A DNA stretch of 64,000 bases. Source: JAICJC01 sp963757605. Its GTDB lineage: Bacteria; Actinomycetota; Thermoleophilia; Gaiellales; JAICJC01. Shown here piece after piece: positions 49,684 to 58,803 of this stretch. The stretch spans positions 434,001 to 498,000 of the forward strand of contig CAVWSF010000001.1 in NCBI GenBank assembly GCA_963757605.1. The letters run 5' to 3'. Position 1 is the stretch's first letter. Each line of letters starts with the position of its first letter. The position numbers and the translations under genes were made by a program. The notes under the pieces are model-generated. The model worked only from the letters and a program-made list of their open reading frames with translations. It was not told where the DNA came from and did no database searches.

Positions 49684-50850
49684 ATGATCTGGAAGGGCAG
49701 GCTGCGCCGAGCACACCCCGGGGCTGCGACATTCGCCGCGGTCCTTGTACTCGGCGTGCTCGCAGCGCCGGCTGCACAAGCCGCCGTCGTCGGGGCGAAG
49801 CCGGTCCCGACCTACCAGACCAACGGCCGCGTGAACGCGATCCTGATCCAGAACGGCGTCATCTACCTCGGCGGCAAGTTCACCGAGGTGCGCCCCGCGG
49901 GCAGCTCCTCGGGCGGCGTCACGCGCAATCACGCGGCGGCCCTCAGCCTGGCGACCGGCCAGGTGCTTCCCTGGGACCCGAACGTGAACAACACGGTCCA
50001 GTCGATCGTCGGCAGCGGCGGGACGATCTATCTCGGCGGCTCGTTCACGAAGGTTGGAAACACGTCCCACTCGCGGCTGGCCGCGGTCAACGCCACGTCC
50101 GGCGCCGTCGTCTCGTCGTTCAAGCCGAAGCCCGACAAGGCGGTGAACTCGCTGGCGCTCGGCGGCGGAACGCTGTACGCGGGCGGTGCGTTCCTGAATG
50201 TCAACGGCACCCCCCGCTCCTACCTCGCCGCGTTCGACGCTTCCACGGGCGCGCTGCTCTCCGGGTGGGCTCCGTCCGCGGACAACTCCGTGAAGGCCGT
50301 CGACATGGCCGTTGACGGAAGCCGCGTCTACGTGGCCGGCAACTTCACGACGATCGACGGCGCCAGCCGGCGCCACGTCGCCGCCCTCGACCCGACGTCC
50401 GGCGCGGCGATCTCCTCGTTCTCGCACGGGCTCTCGTATGCGGTCGTCGACATGGCGGTCGATGCGAGCGGCGTCTTCATCGCGGGCGCGGGCGGCGGCG
50501 GCAACTTCGCCGACCTCAACCTGACGACCGGCGCGATGGTGTGGCAGGGCGGCACCGACGGCAACGTCCAGGCGATCGCGACGCTCGACGGCATCGTGTA
50601 CGTCGGCGGCCATTACGACAACTACTGCGGCATGCAGGGTGGCCAGCACACCTGCAACACGTCGATCCAGCGCCACAAGCTGCTCGCGGTGGACGAGGTG
50701 ACCGGCACGCTTCAGAGCTGGGACCCGAGCGCGAACAGCGCCCTCGGCATCTTCGCCCTGACCGGCTCGGGCACCGTCCTCGCCGCCGGCGGCGACTTCA
50801 CCCGGATCGGCGGCCGCGCCCAGCAGGGCTTCGCCGAGTTCACCGAGTAG
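49684..50850 (+). CDS. Secreted beta-propeller repeat protein
   Basis: A 388-residue exported protein. The signal peptide is FAAVLVLGVLAAPAAQAA after a basic start. The body is built of about seven repeats of the form VxxIxxxGGxIYLGGxFTxV followed by LAAVNATSGAV-like strands, the delta-60/DUF5122 type of propeller. The ATG at 49684 has GAGGGGGG seven nt upstream, which decides the start over an in-frame GTG at 49648. Role unknown; such proteins often bind or display extracellular polymers. It is followed directly by repeat element 50851-50946. Confidence 0.85.
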   Translation: MIWKGRLRRAHPGAATFAAVLVLGVLAAPAAQAAVVGAKPVPTYQTNGRVNAILIQNGVIYLGGKFTEVRPAGSSSGGVTRNHAAALSLATGQVLPWDPNVNNTVQSIVGSGGTIYLGGSFTKVGNTSHSRLAAVNATSGAVVSSFKPKPDKAVNSLALGGGTLYAGGAFLNVNGTPRSYLAAFDASTGALLSGWAPSADNSVKAVDMAVDGSRVYVAGNFTTIDGASRRHVAALDPTSGAAISSFSHGLSYAVVDMAVDASGVFIAGAGGGGNFADLNLTTGAMVWQGGTDGNVQAIATLDGIVYVGGHYDNYCGMQGGQHTCNTSIQRHKLLAVDEVTGTLQSWDPSANSALGIFALTGSGTVLAAGGDFTRIGGRAQQGFAEFTE

Positions 50851-50946
50851 CTCGCGGGGGGAACCCAGGGTTCCCCCCGCGAGCCCCCTCCTTAAGGACT
50901 GGCGGGCTGTCTGGGTGCGGCGGCGACGAGCGCGGTCGTCGCCGCC
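50851..50946 (-). repeat. Two-hairpin dispersed element, family 2, copy B
   Basis: Starts at the first base after the propeller stop. Hairpin 2 is 50851-50883 (16-bp stem around one base, centre GGGAACCCTGGGTTCCC on the minus strand). A linker with TTAAGGAGGGGGC follows in minus sense. Hairpin 1 is 50919-50946, an 11-bp stem with loop CCGCGC on the minus strand. Same order, loop and linker as 3121-3215, but a different hairpin 1 stem. On the plus strand hairpin 2 could end the propeller transcript. Confidence 0.7.
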
Positions 50947-50987
50947 GTTGCGTCCGTTGGGTGCGTTATGACCGGAATTGAAAAGAC

Positions 50988-51000
50988 GGGGTCTGACCCC
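50988..51000. repeat. GGGGTCTGACCCC palindrome (family 3)
   Basis: 13-nt palindrome just before the stop of the SnoaL-like gene, between convergent transcription units; followed by GGG as at 46328-46342. Confidence 0.5.
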
Positions 51001-51008
51001 GGGCTCGG

Positions 51009-51464
51009 CTACAGCGCGGCGCGGACCTTGTCCGGGAGGCCATCCACGCTCGGGTAGGCCGTGGCCCGGCGGAGCAGCCCGTCCGTGAACTCGGCCACCC
51101 AGGCGATGTCGGAGTCGACGATCCCCTGGCGCAGGCGCGAGGCGTGCAGGTGGATGATCGCCACTGCGGTGCTGTCGTCGACCTTGACGACGCGCCGGAT
51201 CACGGGCTCCCATACGAGCGCCTCGCGAGCGGCCCTGATCCAGGCCGCGGCGCCCTCCCGGCCGCGGTGGACGTCGCCCGTGATGATGGGCCTGAGCTCG
51301 GCCGCCGGGTGGACGAGCTCCAGCACCTCGTCGTCACGCCCGCTCGCGGCGACGCGCGTGATCGTCTCGACGTAGGTGCGGGCCAGAATTGTCGGGTCGG
51401 TCTCGATTGGACGAGTATGACAGCCCGCTTCCCAATCGGGCAGCCAACCGTACACTGGAATCAT
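51009..51464 (-). CDS. SnoaL-like / NTF2-fold protein
   Basis: A 151-residue protein with the cone-shaped NTF2-like pattern: helix ILARTYVETITRVAASGRDD, strand-helix VLELVHPAAELRPIITGDVH, then RGREGAAAWIRAAREAL and a long beta sheet ending SDIAWVAEFTDGLLRRATAY. It may be an epoxide hydrolase, isomerase or ligand-binding protein; no catalytic motif is decisive. The ATG at 51464 has AAGGAG ten nt upstream, but its start codon overlaps that of the divergent GH5 gene by two bases. Confidence 0.7.
   Translation of the reverse strand: MIPVYGWLPDWEAGCHTRPIETDPTILARTYVETITRVAASGRDDEVLELVHPAAELRPIITGDVHRGREGAAAWIRAAREALVWEPVIRRVVKVDDSTAVAIIHLHASRLRQGIVDSDIAWVAEFTDGLLRRATAYPSVDGLPDKVRAAL
51451..51456 (+). 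promoter_or_regulatory. Probable -10 box of a leaderless transcript (GH5 gene)
   Basis: TACACT, six nt before the ATG at 51463. The same spacing occurs at the XRE gene. Confidence 0.5.
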
Positions 51465-52695
51465 GTGGACGAGGCTCCTTTCGGCCGGGCTTGTGCTCGC
51501 CCTGGTCGCGGCCGGATGCGGCTCGACGGCGAAGCCGCACCGGGTGAAGCTCCCGCATCCCGCCGCCAACGCGGTCGCGCCCTGGATCACCACCCAGAAC
51601 GGCCGCTTCATCGACACGCGCACGGGCTCGCCCGTCGTCCTTCGCGGCGTGAACGTGGCCGTCAACTCGAGCGCGCTCGTCTACGACAAGGCGTCCTCGA
51701 TGGGCGCGAACTTCGTGCGCATCATGGCCCCGTGGAGCACGGTCGAGCCGACCGCGCCGAACGGCACGACGCACCACTGGGACGAGGCCTTCCTCCGGCA
51801 GCTCGACGGAGCCGTGGCGGACTTCCGGAAGGCCGGCGTGAACGTCCTCATCGACTTCCACCAGTTCCACTGGTCGCCGTACTTCGCGAAGGTGGAATGC
51901 AAGCGCAACGTGGCCGACTGCAACGCCTCGGGCGTGCCCGGCTGGTACTACGCCGACGGCCGCTTCCCCGACACGAAGCGGGGCGAGTCCGACGCCAAGA
52001 AGGCCTTCTGGACCAGCGAGGCCGCCCGCTCCGAGGACGGCTACGCGGCGTTCGCGGCCATGATCGCGAAGCGCTACGCCGACGACCCGAACGTGGTCGG
52101 CTATGAGGTCTTCAACGAGCCGCACCCTGGCGGCCTGGGCGACTCGACGTCCGCCACCGACACGATGCTCCAGTGGCAGGCCGAGATCCGCAAGGTCATC
52201 CGGGCCGTCGACCCCGGCCGCGTCGTCTTCATCATGTGCCGCGGCGGCGGCGAGGGCGTCGGCACCGCCGACCTCAAGGCCTTCGGCCCGCTCGACCACC
52301 TGGCCCTCGACTACCACGACTACTTCAACGGGATCCCCGGGATCGGCCTGACCGCCAACGGGAACGACTGGACGCCGAGCTGGCCCGCCACGCACAACCA
52401 GAAGGCCGAGCGCTATGCCGGCACGGCGGCCGCCCAGGCGGCCGTCCTGGCCGTGCCGCTGAAGCGGACGACCCAATGGCGGATCCCGCTCCTCATCGGC
52501 GAGTGGGGCATCCACACCGGCGTCCCCGGCGCGCTCGAGTACCAGCGCCAGATGCTCGACATCTTCGCCAGCGAGAACATCTCGTGGACGCGCTGGAACC
52601 TGGCCCGCGGCGGCGGCTTCGGCCTCCTCCAGGGCACCGGGTCGCCGACGGCCGAGGCGATCCAGCTCGAGAACGCCCTGCGCGCTATGCAGTGA
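51463..52695 (+). CDS. GH5 family glycoside hydrolase lipoprotein
   Basis: A 410-residue cellulase-superfamily enzyme anchored as a lipoprotein: signal LVLALVAAGC with a lipobox cysteine near residue 19. The TIM barrel opens VVLRGVNVAVNSS; the acid/base Glu is in VGYEVFNEPHPG and the nucleophile Glu in LLIGEWGIHT, both present, and the DFHQFHW and DYHDYF strands are typical. Substrate is unknown (beta-glucan, mannan or the local exopolysaccharide). It ends 11 bp inside the convergent flippase gene and borders the polysaccharide locus, so it may trim that polymer. Confidence 0.9.
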   Translation: MWTRLLSAGLVLALVAAGCGSTAKPHRVKLPHPAANAVAPWITTQNGRFIDTRTGSPVVLRGVNVAVNSSALVYDKASSMGANFVRIMAPWSTVEPTAPNGTTHHWDEAFLRQLDGAVADFRKAGVNVLIDFHQFHWSPYFAKVECKRNVADCNASGVPGWYYADGRFPDTKRGESDAKKAFWTSEAARSEDGYAAFAAMIAKRYADDPNVVGYEVFNEPHPGGLGDSTSATDTMLQWQAEIRKVIRAVDPGRVVFIMCRGGGEGVGTADLKAFGPLDHLALDYHDYFNGIPGIGLTANGNDWTPSWPATHNQKAERYAGTAAAQAAVLAVPLKRTTQWRIPLLIGEWGIHTGVPGALEYQRQMLDIFASENISWTRWNLARGGGFGLLQGTGSPTAEAIQLENALRAMQ

Positions 52696-54256
52696 CGGGC
52701 CGCGCGTGGCGGCCGCGGCGGGCCCGGAGCGTGCCGGCCAGGAGCTCGAGCTCGGCGCGGCTGCGGAAGCGCCACATGAGCGCTGCGTAGGCGACGCTCG
52801 CGACGATGAGGTAGACGGCGAACGACGGGATGCTGAGCCCAACGCTCATCCGGATGGCCATCCCGAAGGCCCCGAAGCAGAGCGCGGCGCTCGTGCTCAC
52901 CACCGGGAACCCGCGCCCGAACGGGTGCAGCTTCAGGAAGGCGCGGATCTCGACCAGCGGGGCGATGTTGTTGAAGAGGATCGACGCCGCCCATGCGCAC
53001 GCCGCCCCGGCGATGCCGATCCGCGGCACGAGCACGAAGCTCAGGGCCAGGTTCAGCACGAGCGCGACGATGACGTTGAAGAGGTTCCACATGCTGCGGC
53101 CGCCCATGAGAAGCACGATGTCGACCGGCCCGATCGCCGTCGCCACCAGCATCGCCAGGGCCAGGATCTCGAGCGACGTCGCGCCGGTCACATACTCCGG
53201 CTTGAACACCTTGAGGAGGAGCGGCGCGAAGATCGCGAGCGTGAAGTAGAGCGGCCAGGCGAGCGTCATGAGCCAGCACGTCGCCACCTGGTAGACGTCG
53301 CGCGCCCGCTCGCGCTCGTCGCCGGAGAGGAGCTCGGAGAGCTTCGGCGCGATGGCCGTGATGATCGCGTAGTTCACGACCGAGCCGGCGACCAGGTAGC
53401 GCGTGGACGCCGTGTAGACCGACGCATGGGCGGCATCCAGGAGCGAGCCCACGAGCAGCGTCCCGATCCAGAGGATCGTCACCTGGAAGACGCCCGTCAG
53501 GCCGCGCGGCGCGGTGAACTTCCAGAACTCCGACCACAGCGCGCCGGCGCTCGTCGGCGCGACCCGCTCGCCCGGCTGGTTCTCGACCTTGGTGATGAGG
53601 CGCACCAGCCAGACCAGAGCCACCCCGAACGCCAGGAGGATCGGCACGCCCCACCCGAGCGCTATCCCCAAGGCACCGCCGCCCGCGATGACGACGGAGC
53701 CGACGCCGACCAGCTGGAGGACGGCCCGCCCGATCCGGTCGACGACGGCGTTCGGGAGCATCGTGCCGAAGCCGCGCGTGGCGGCGATCGAGACGGTGTA
53801 GGCCGCCGAGACCGGCAGGAACGCGGCCAGAACGCGGATGTAGGTCGCGACCCGCTCGGCGTCGGTGTGCTGGTGGTTCGTGAAGATCGCCGCCAGCGGG
53901 TCGGCCAGGAAGAACGTGATCTCGGCGAGCAGGATCCCGGCGACGAAGCCCGGCAGGATCCCGACCGCCATGCTGCGGCGGATGTCGGGGATCCGCCCGA
54001 GCACGCGAAGGCGCGGGATCATCCGGGTGAGGCCCGTGTCGGCACCCAGCTCGCAGGTGTTCGAGAGGATGATGAAGAGCGCGACCGCCTCGAAGAACGC
54101 GCCGGCCTCGCGCTTCGTGAGCGCCTGCGTCACGACGACGACCAGCGCGAACTGGAGGCCGCCGTTCACCACCGAGCCGATGAAGTTGAGCGTGCCGCCC
54201 CGGGCGACGCTCTTCAGGTCGGACTCGCGCTCGGCCCGTACGCCGTCGTCAGCCAT
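52685..54256 (-). CDS. Oligosaccharide flippase (Wzx/MATE-like)
   Basis: Membrane protein of 523 residues with about 12-14 helices; TLNFIGSVVNGGLQFALVVV and GAFFEAVALFIILSNTCELG at the start and RYLVAGSVVNYAIITAIAPK in the middle are typical of polysaccharide flippases of the MVF/MATE group. It would move lipid-linked repeat units across the membrane for the exopolysaccharide made by the neighbouring genes. The upstream sulfotransferase overlaps it by eight nt. Confidence 0.88.
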   Translation of the reverse strand: MADDGVRAERESDLKSVARGGTLNFIGSVVNGGLQFALVVVVTQALTKREAGAFFEAVALFIILSNTCELGADTGLTRMIPRLRVLGRIPDIRRSMAVGILPGFVAGILLAEITFFLADPLAAIFTNHQHTDAERVATYIRVLAAFLPVSAAYTVSIAATRGFGTMLPNAVVDRIGRAVLQLVGVGSVVIAGGGALGIALGWGVPILLAFGVALVWLVRLITKVENQPGERVAPTSAGALWSEFWKFTAPRGLTGVFQVTILWIGTLLVGSLLDAAHASVYTASTRYLVAGSVVNYAIITAIAPKLSELLSGDERERARDVYQVATCWLMTLAWPLYFTLAIFAPLLLKVFKPEYVTGATSLEILALAMLVATAIGPVDIVLLMGGRSMWNLFNVIVALVLNLALSFVLVPRIGIAGAACAWAASILFNNIAPLVEIRAFLKLHPFGRGFPVVSTSAALCFGAFGMAIRMSVGLSIPSFAVYLIVASVAYAALMWRFRSRAELELLAGTLRARRGRHARPVTA

Positions 54257-55157
54257 CGGATGCCCCGTTGGGGCTCGTCCACTGAAGCGAGTGGCCCAGC
54301 AGCTCCTCGAGCCGCCGGTTCGGCTCGGCGAAGCCCGCCGCGAGCCGCTCGCGCGTCTCCGTCGCCACGCCGCCCGCCGGGCGGGCGTTGAACGCCTTGA
54401 ACTGCGGCGGCCGCGGCGGCATCGGGATGCCGAGGAAGTCGAGCACGCCCCGGTACGCGGCGGCCGGGTCGGCGAAGAACTCCTCGGCGACGATCACGTG
54501 GATCTGGGCCGGGTCGAAGCGTGCGCGCCAGGCTTCGAGCTGGGGCGCGTACTCGCCGCGGGCGACGTAGGCGTGGTGCTGGAGCCCCGGGCTGTCGTAG
54601 CCCGGGTCGGCCAGCATCCGCTCGCGCTCGCCGGCCAGGCGGCGCGGCTCCAAATCGAGCGCCTCCTCGAACGTCTCGGCGTCTTCGAAGCCGCGCGCGT
54701 ACTCCTGCTGGTACTGGGAGAAGGCGCGGACGACAGGGTCGCGGAGCATGAGGATCAGGCGGACGTTCGGGACGGCGGCCCGCACGCGGTCGGGCCCGTG
54801 CGGGTGGAACACGTAGTACGGGCTCGCCTCGCCCGTAACGGCGCCGCTCCCCGCCCGCTCGCGCGTGCGCTCGGTCGGGAAGTGGGCCCGGTACCAGCGC
54901 AGGCTCCGCTCGTGGTTGACATCGAAGTAGTGCACGCCCTTCGACGGCGCGGCCCCGATCACCTGCGGGTGCTGGGCCAGGTACCGGTAGAGCGAGGTCG
55001 TGCCGCAGCGCTGCGCGCCGATGATGAGGAAGTCCGGGAGCGGCCGCGAGCCGGCGTTCAGCATGCGCGCCCCGACGTAGGCCGCCTTGACGGCGTCGGC
55101 CACGGGCTCGGGCATGCGCGAGTAGTTGTCGTTCCGTGCGCCGCGCTCGCGACCCAT
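54249..55157 (-). CDS. Sulfotransferase family protein 1
   Basis: PAPS-dependent sulfotransferase fold, 302 residues. 5'-phosphosulfate loop LIIGAQRCGTTSLYRYL and the 3'-phosphate site in LILMLRDPVVRAFSQYQQE (Arg and Ser) are intact; a second active-site region is PSKGVHYFDVNHE. Resembles heparan/carbohydrate sulfotransferases. The ATG at 55157 is preferred over an upstream frame. It is the first of three sulfotransferases here, so the product polymer is probably sulfated. Confidence 0.88.
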   Translation of the reverse strand: MGRERGARNDNYSRMPEPVADAVKAAYVGARMLNAGSRPLPDFLIIGAQRCGTTSLYRYLAQHPQVIGAAPSKGVHYFDVNHERSLRWYRAHFPTERTRERAGSGAVTGEASPYYVFHPHGPDRVRAAVPNVRLILMLRDPVVRAFSQYQQEYARGFEDAETFEEALDLEPRRLAGERERMLADPGYDSPGLQHHAYVARGEYAPQLEAWRARFDPAQIHVIVAEEFFADPAAAYRGVLDFLGIPMPPRPPQFKAFNARPAGGVATETRERLAAGFAEPNRRLEELLGHSLQWTSPNGASDG

Positions 55158-55978
55158 CACGCCTCCGATGCCGCGAGCGACCGGGCCATCGCGGGCTCCG
55201 GGGGGACGTCGAGCCGGCCGGGCTCGCGCAGGCTGTAGCCGAAGCGGCGCACGCGCTCCTCGAACCGGTGCACGGCCCGGTCGGTGTCGGCGCGCTTCAC
55301 CGGGTTCCAGCGTCGCCCCGACCAGCGCCGGAAGTATGCGTCGTTGATGCCGCTGCGCACGGTGATGCCGCTCGGGTGCGGCGCGAGGCCCGCCGCCCGG
55401 AATGCCGCCTCGAGCACGCGGTCCGGGTCGGCCACGAGGTCCTCGTAGCGCAGGATCACCGGATCGCGCAGGTGCGCCGCGTCGCCGATCAGCGTCTCGT
55501 GGCAGACCAGCCAGTGCTCGACGAGCTCGCTGTAGGAGCTCCACGACCACTTGCGGGTCGCGCATGCGACGGCGATCGGGTGGCGCATCATCATGACGAG
55601 CCGTGCGCCCGGGAACATCGCCTGGAGGAACCGGCCCCGGATCAGGTTCGGGGGCGACTTCTCGACGAGCACGCGCCGGCTCAGGTCCCAGTGCGGGCCC
55701 CAGTCGGCGGCCAGCCGGTCGCGGCTCTCGTCGGTCACGAGCGGCGACTCCTCCGTGAGGTGCGCCCCGGGGTCGAAGCCGAAGCGGCCCGGGCCGCCGT
55801 GCGCCCGCGCCGGCCGGTAGACCGACTGGAGGTGCTGGCCCTCGTCCTCGGGGACGCCGGTCTCGCGAAAGCCGCTCGCGTCGGGGTGCGCGGCCAGGCA
55901 GCGGTGAAGGAGCGACGTGCCGCTGCGGTGCAGGCCGCCGACGAAGACGAGCGTCTTGCCGTCGAACGGGCGCGTCAC
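55157..55978 (-). CDS. Sulfotransferase family protein 2
   Basis: Sulfotransferase of 273 residues. PAPS loop VFVGGLHRSGTSLLHRCL, then LVEKSPPNLIRGRFL and the 3'-phosphate-binding RLVMMMRHPIAVACATRKW are visible; ILRYEDLVADPDRV follows. GTG start at 55978, overlapping the polymerase stop by four nt; ends with one base shared with the next sulfotransferase ATG. Its loop GLHRSGTS differs from the other two, which suggests a different acceptor position. Confidence 0.88.
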   Translation of the reverse strand: MTRPFDGKTLVFVGGLHRSGTSLLHRCLAAHPDASGFRETGVPEDEGQHLQSVYRPARAHGGPGRFGFDPGAHLTEESPLVTDESRDRLAADWGPHWDLSRRVLVEKSPPNLIRGRFLQAMFPGARLVMMMRHPIAVACATRKWSWSSYSELVEHWLVCHETLIGDAAHLRDPVILRYEDLVADPDRVLEAAFRAAGLAPHPSGITVRSGINDAYFRRWSGRRWNPVKRADTDRAVHRFEERVRRFGYSLREPGRLDVPPEPAMARSLAASEA

Positions 55979-57306
55979 GCGGGGACCAGGGCCTGCCGGC
56001 GCGCCCGCCGCAGCTCGCGCGTCGAGGGCTCCGGCTCGGGGTTGCGCGCGATCTCGCGGTACGCGATGGCCGCCGCCACCATCACGAGCGGGATGCGCTC
56101 CGTGATGTCGTAGTAGGGAAGCTGGATACAGGCCACGAGGATCGTGACGTGCGCCCAGAAGCACCACGGCGATCTCCACCTCCCCGAGCGGAAGAGCGTG
56201 TAGAAGATCCAGATCAGGAAGAGCGCGAGGCCGGGCACGCCGTGCGAGAAGACGAGCAGGAAGATCTCGCTCTCGGTGCCCAGGTTCGACTGCTTGTGCG
56301 TGGGCGACTGCACGGCCCCGAGCGGTGCGCCGAACCCGAGGATGGGCGAGTCGGCGATCTTCTCCTGCGCGCCCAGGTCGCGTCCGATGCGGCCCGTGTC
56401 GCCCGTCTTGTGCGAGAACCGGCTCGTCGCGAGGTCGCCGAGCGGGCTGACCACGAGGATGATGCCCACCACCGCGAACGTCAGGATCACCTTGAGCGCC
56501 TGCTGGAAGTCGCCCCGCAGCCAGAACCGGAACATCGCGTACATGAGCGCGAGGCCGAGGCTGAGCCAAAGGCCGCGGTTGAGCGAGAAGACGACCGGCA
56601 CGATCGAGGCCGCCATCGCGAAACGGAGGAGCAGCTTCCAGCCTCGCGACCCGGCCTGGAGCATGGCGCAGATCGCGCACGGCGCCAGCATCGCGAAGGC
56701 CGAGCCCCAGGCGTTCGTGTAGGCGAAGAACGTCTCCGGGCGGCCGATCGGGAACCCGAGGAAATGCTGGATCTGGGCGAACTCCAGGTGGACGTGGGCG
56801 TACACGTACTGATTCTGGCTAAGCCCGTGCGGGAGGAGCTTCTCCATCGGGCTCGCGAAGTTCATCCCCGGGAAGGCCACGCCGAGCCAGCCGCCGAACA
56901 CGACCATCACCCACAGGGCGGCCATCGCGTTCACGATCGCCCGCGTCGAGATCCGCCGCTCGGGCACGTTCACGAGGTACAGGAAGACCGCGGCGCCGGC
57001 GACGTAGAACGAGAGCCTCCACCCCCACGCCAGCGCGCGGCTGGGGTCGCCGAGCTCGACGCCCGAGGCGATCACCCACAGGATGAAGAGGAGCCAGATG
57101 CCGAACCGGCGCGGGGCCAGGATCCGGCCGCGGACGACCATCGCGGCGATGAGCGGGAACGCGATCAGCGGCCACATGAAGAACGAGGCCCCGATCAGCC
57201 ACCACAGCGGGATCAGGCCGACGATCGCGAACGCCTGCCAGCCGCGCGGGAGCACATACTCCCGCGGCACGCGCATGTCGACGGCGTCGGCCGGGACCCT
57301 AAACAT
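55975..57306 (-). CDS. O-antigen ligase / polysaccharide polymerase family protein
   Basis: A 443-residue membrane protein with about ten helices and a large outer loop, related to WaaL/Wzy. The loop includes SHKTGDTGRIGRDLGAQEKI followed by DSPILGFGAPLG, the usual conserved Gly-rich site, and SEIFLLVFSHGVPGLALFLI in the next helix. It would polymerise or ligate the exported repeat units. It overlaps the preceding sulfotransferase by eight nt. Confidence 0.85.
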   Translation of the reverse strand: MFRVPADAVDMRVPREYVLPRGWQAFAIVGLIPLWWLIGASFFMWPLIAFPLIAAMVVRGRILAPRRFGIWLLFILWVIASGVELGDPSRALAWGWRLSFYVAGAAVFLYLVNVPERRISTRAIVNAMAALWVMVVFGGWLGVAFPGMNFASPMEKLLPHGLSQNQYVYAHVHLEFAQIQHFLGFPIGRPETFFAYTNAWGSAFAMLAPCAICAMLQAGSRGWKLLLRFAMAASIVPVVFSLNRGLWLSLGLALMYAMFRFWLRGDFQQALKVILTFAVVGIILVVSPLGDLATSRFSHKTGDTGRIGRDLGAQEKIADSPILGFGAPLGAVQSPTHKQSNLGTESEIFLLVFSHGVPGLALFLIWIFYTLFRSGRWRSPWCFWAHVTILVACIQLPYYDITERIPLVMVAAAIAYREIARNPEPEPSTRELRRARRQALVPA

Positions 57307-58231
57307 GCCGCCCCCGCAGGTAGCCGTACCGCAAGAGGAGCGGCCAGGTGAGCGCGAGCACCGTGCGCCGCACCGGCCGGTCCATGTCGCGCCGCCAGGC
57401 CTCGTCGGCCTTCACGCGCTGGCGGCCGTGGGAGAAGCGCATCGGGTTTCCGCGCACGCTGTGCTGGCCGGCCACCTCGACCGAGCCGCCGGCGAGCGCC
57501 GCCACGTCGACCTGCTCGCCGAGCGAGCGCAGCGCCCGCGCCACCTCGCCGGCCGGCTCGGCGGCGAGCGCCTCGTAGCGCATGCGCGCGGTCGGCGTGC
57601 GCAGGCGCAGGACGTCGAAGGCCAGGTTGCACTCCATCCAGCGCAGGCCGGCCCGCCACGGGCTGAACTCCTCGAAGAAGGCGGCGTCCCCGGCGACCTC
57701 GGGCCGCTCCACCTTCTTCATCCACGAGTGGACGACGCCGCGGCTGTCGCGCACGAGGTGGAGCACGCGCAGGCCGACACCGGGCGCGCGGCGCAGGAAG
57801 TAGGCGTAGGGCGGGTTCTTGGTGGAGTCGACGACCGTCTGCGCGCCCGACACCATCAGGATCGCCTCGTACACACGGGCCGTGAGCTCGGCGTAGCGGT
57901 CGACCTTGCGCGCGTGGGCGGGGAAGAGCCGCGGCAGCGCCAGGAGCGGGATGTTGCGGTGGCGCAGGACGTCGGCCTCGAGCTGCAGCACCTCGTCGAC
58001 GTCGACCTTGTCCCAGCCGCCGAACGCCTCCTGGCCCACGGCCTGCCAGAACGGGCAGTCGGCGAAGGCCTGCCCGCAGCCGCACAGCTCGTTCGCCGCC
58101 GGGCCGGCCTGCCAGACGTAGCGCAGCTCGCCCACCGCGACCATGCCGTCGAGCCCGCCGAGAAGGTGCGCGAGGAGCGTCGACCCGCTCCGGCCCCACC
58201 CGCCGATGTAGAGGACAGGCGCCGGCGTCAT
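57299..58231 (-). CDS. Sulfotransferase family protein 3
   Basis: Sulfotransferase of 310 residues. The PAPS loop is LYIGGWGRSGSTLLAHLL, followed by a Cys-bearing segment (ELCGCGQAFADCPFW) and VVDSTKNPPYAYFL. The 3'-phosphate-binding strand is LRVLHLVRDSRGVVHSWMKK. This type resembles bacterial lipid or exopolysaccharide sulfotransferases. ATG at 58231 overlaps the glycosyltransferase stop by four nt. Confidence 0.88.
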   Translation of the reverse strand: MTPAPVLYIGGWGRSGSTLLAHLLGGLDGMVAVGELRYVWQAGPAANELCGCGQAFADCPFWQAVGQEAFGGWDKVDVDEVLQLEADVLRHRNIPLLALPRLFPAHARKVDRYAELTARVYEAILMVSGAQTVVDSTKNPPYAYFLRRAPGVGLRVLHLVRDSRGVVHSWMKKVERPEVAGDAAFFEEFSPWRAGLRWMECNLAFDVLRLRTPTARMRYEALAAEPAGEVARALRSLGEQVDVAALAGGSVEVAGQHSVRGNPMRFSHGRQRVKADEAWRRDMDRPVRRTVLALTWPLLLRYGYLRGRHV

Positions 58232-58803
58232 ACCTTCGTGCGGAAGGCCCGCGGCGCGGGGTCGGGAGTCGTGGCGGAGGCCGGGTCCGGCTCGAAGAGC
58301 GCCTGGACGAGCTCCTCGAACCGGCGCACGGCGTCGGAGGGGCTCGTGAGCCGGGGCGGGGCCGGCTCGCCGCCGTCGGCGGTCAGGACGCCGCTCAGGT
58401 AGCCGCGGAAATCCGTCTCCGACTCGGCCAGGATGATCGCGCCGTCCGCCGCGATCCGGCGGGTGAAGGCGTGCTGGTGGTCGTCGACGTGCTCGCCGGC
58501 CGCCTTGCGCCGCGGCACGACGATCGGCCGCTTGCCCATGGTCGCCGCCAGCATGATCGTCCCCGGCCCGCCGTGGCAGACGATGACCGCCGCCTCGCGC
58601 ATCATCGCCTCCATCTGCTCGTGGCCCAGGTACTGGCCGTGGTCGGCGCGCGTCGGCGGCGTGGACGTGCCGGTCTGGACGAAGCAGCGGGCGATCTGCT
58701 CGCCGCCGTCGGCAAGCCACGCGTCGACCCACCGGCACAGGCGGTCGAACGGGTGGAAGTCCGTCCCCACCGACACGAAGACGAGGGGGAGCTCGGCGTT
58801 CAG
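58228..58803 (-). CDS. Alg13-like glycosyltransferase subunit (EpsF/PssE type)
   Basis: C-terminal, sugar-nucleotide-binding half of a split GT28-type glycosyltransferase, 191 residues. PLVFVSVGTDFHPFDRLCRW at the start and AAVIVCHGGPGTIMLAATMG with PIVVPRRKAAGEHVDDHQ are the donor-binding signatures. There is no ATG or GTG at the proper place; the only candidate is a CTG at 58803 whose bases overlap the upstream stop as CTGA, parallel to the ATGA/GTGA junctions elsewhere. It acts with the next gene's product at the membrane. Confidence 0.85.
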   Translation of the reverse strand: MNAELPLVFVSVGTDFHPFDRLCRWVDAWLADGGEQIARCFVQTGTSTPPTRADHGQYLGHEQMEAMMREAAVIVCHGGPGTIMLAATMGKRPIVVPRRKAAGEHVDDHQHAFTRRIAADGAIILAESETDFRGYLSGVLTADGGEPAPPRLTSPSDAVRRFEELVQALFEPDPASATTPDPAPRAFRTKV

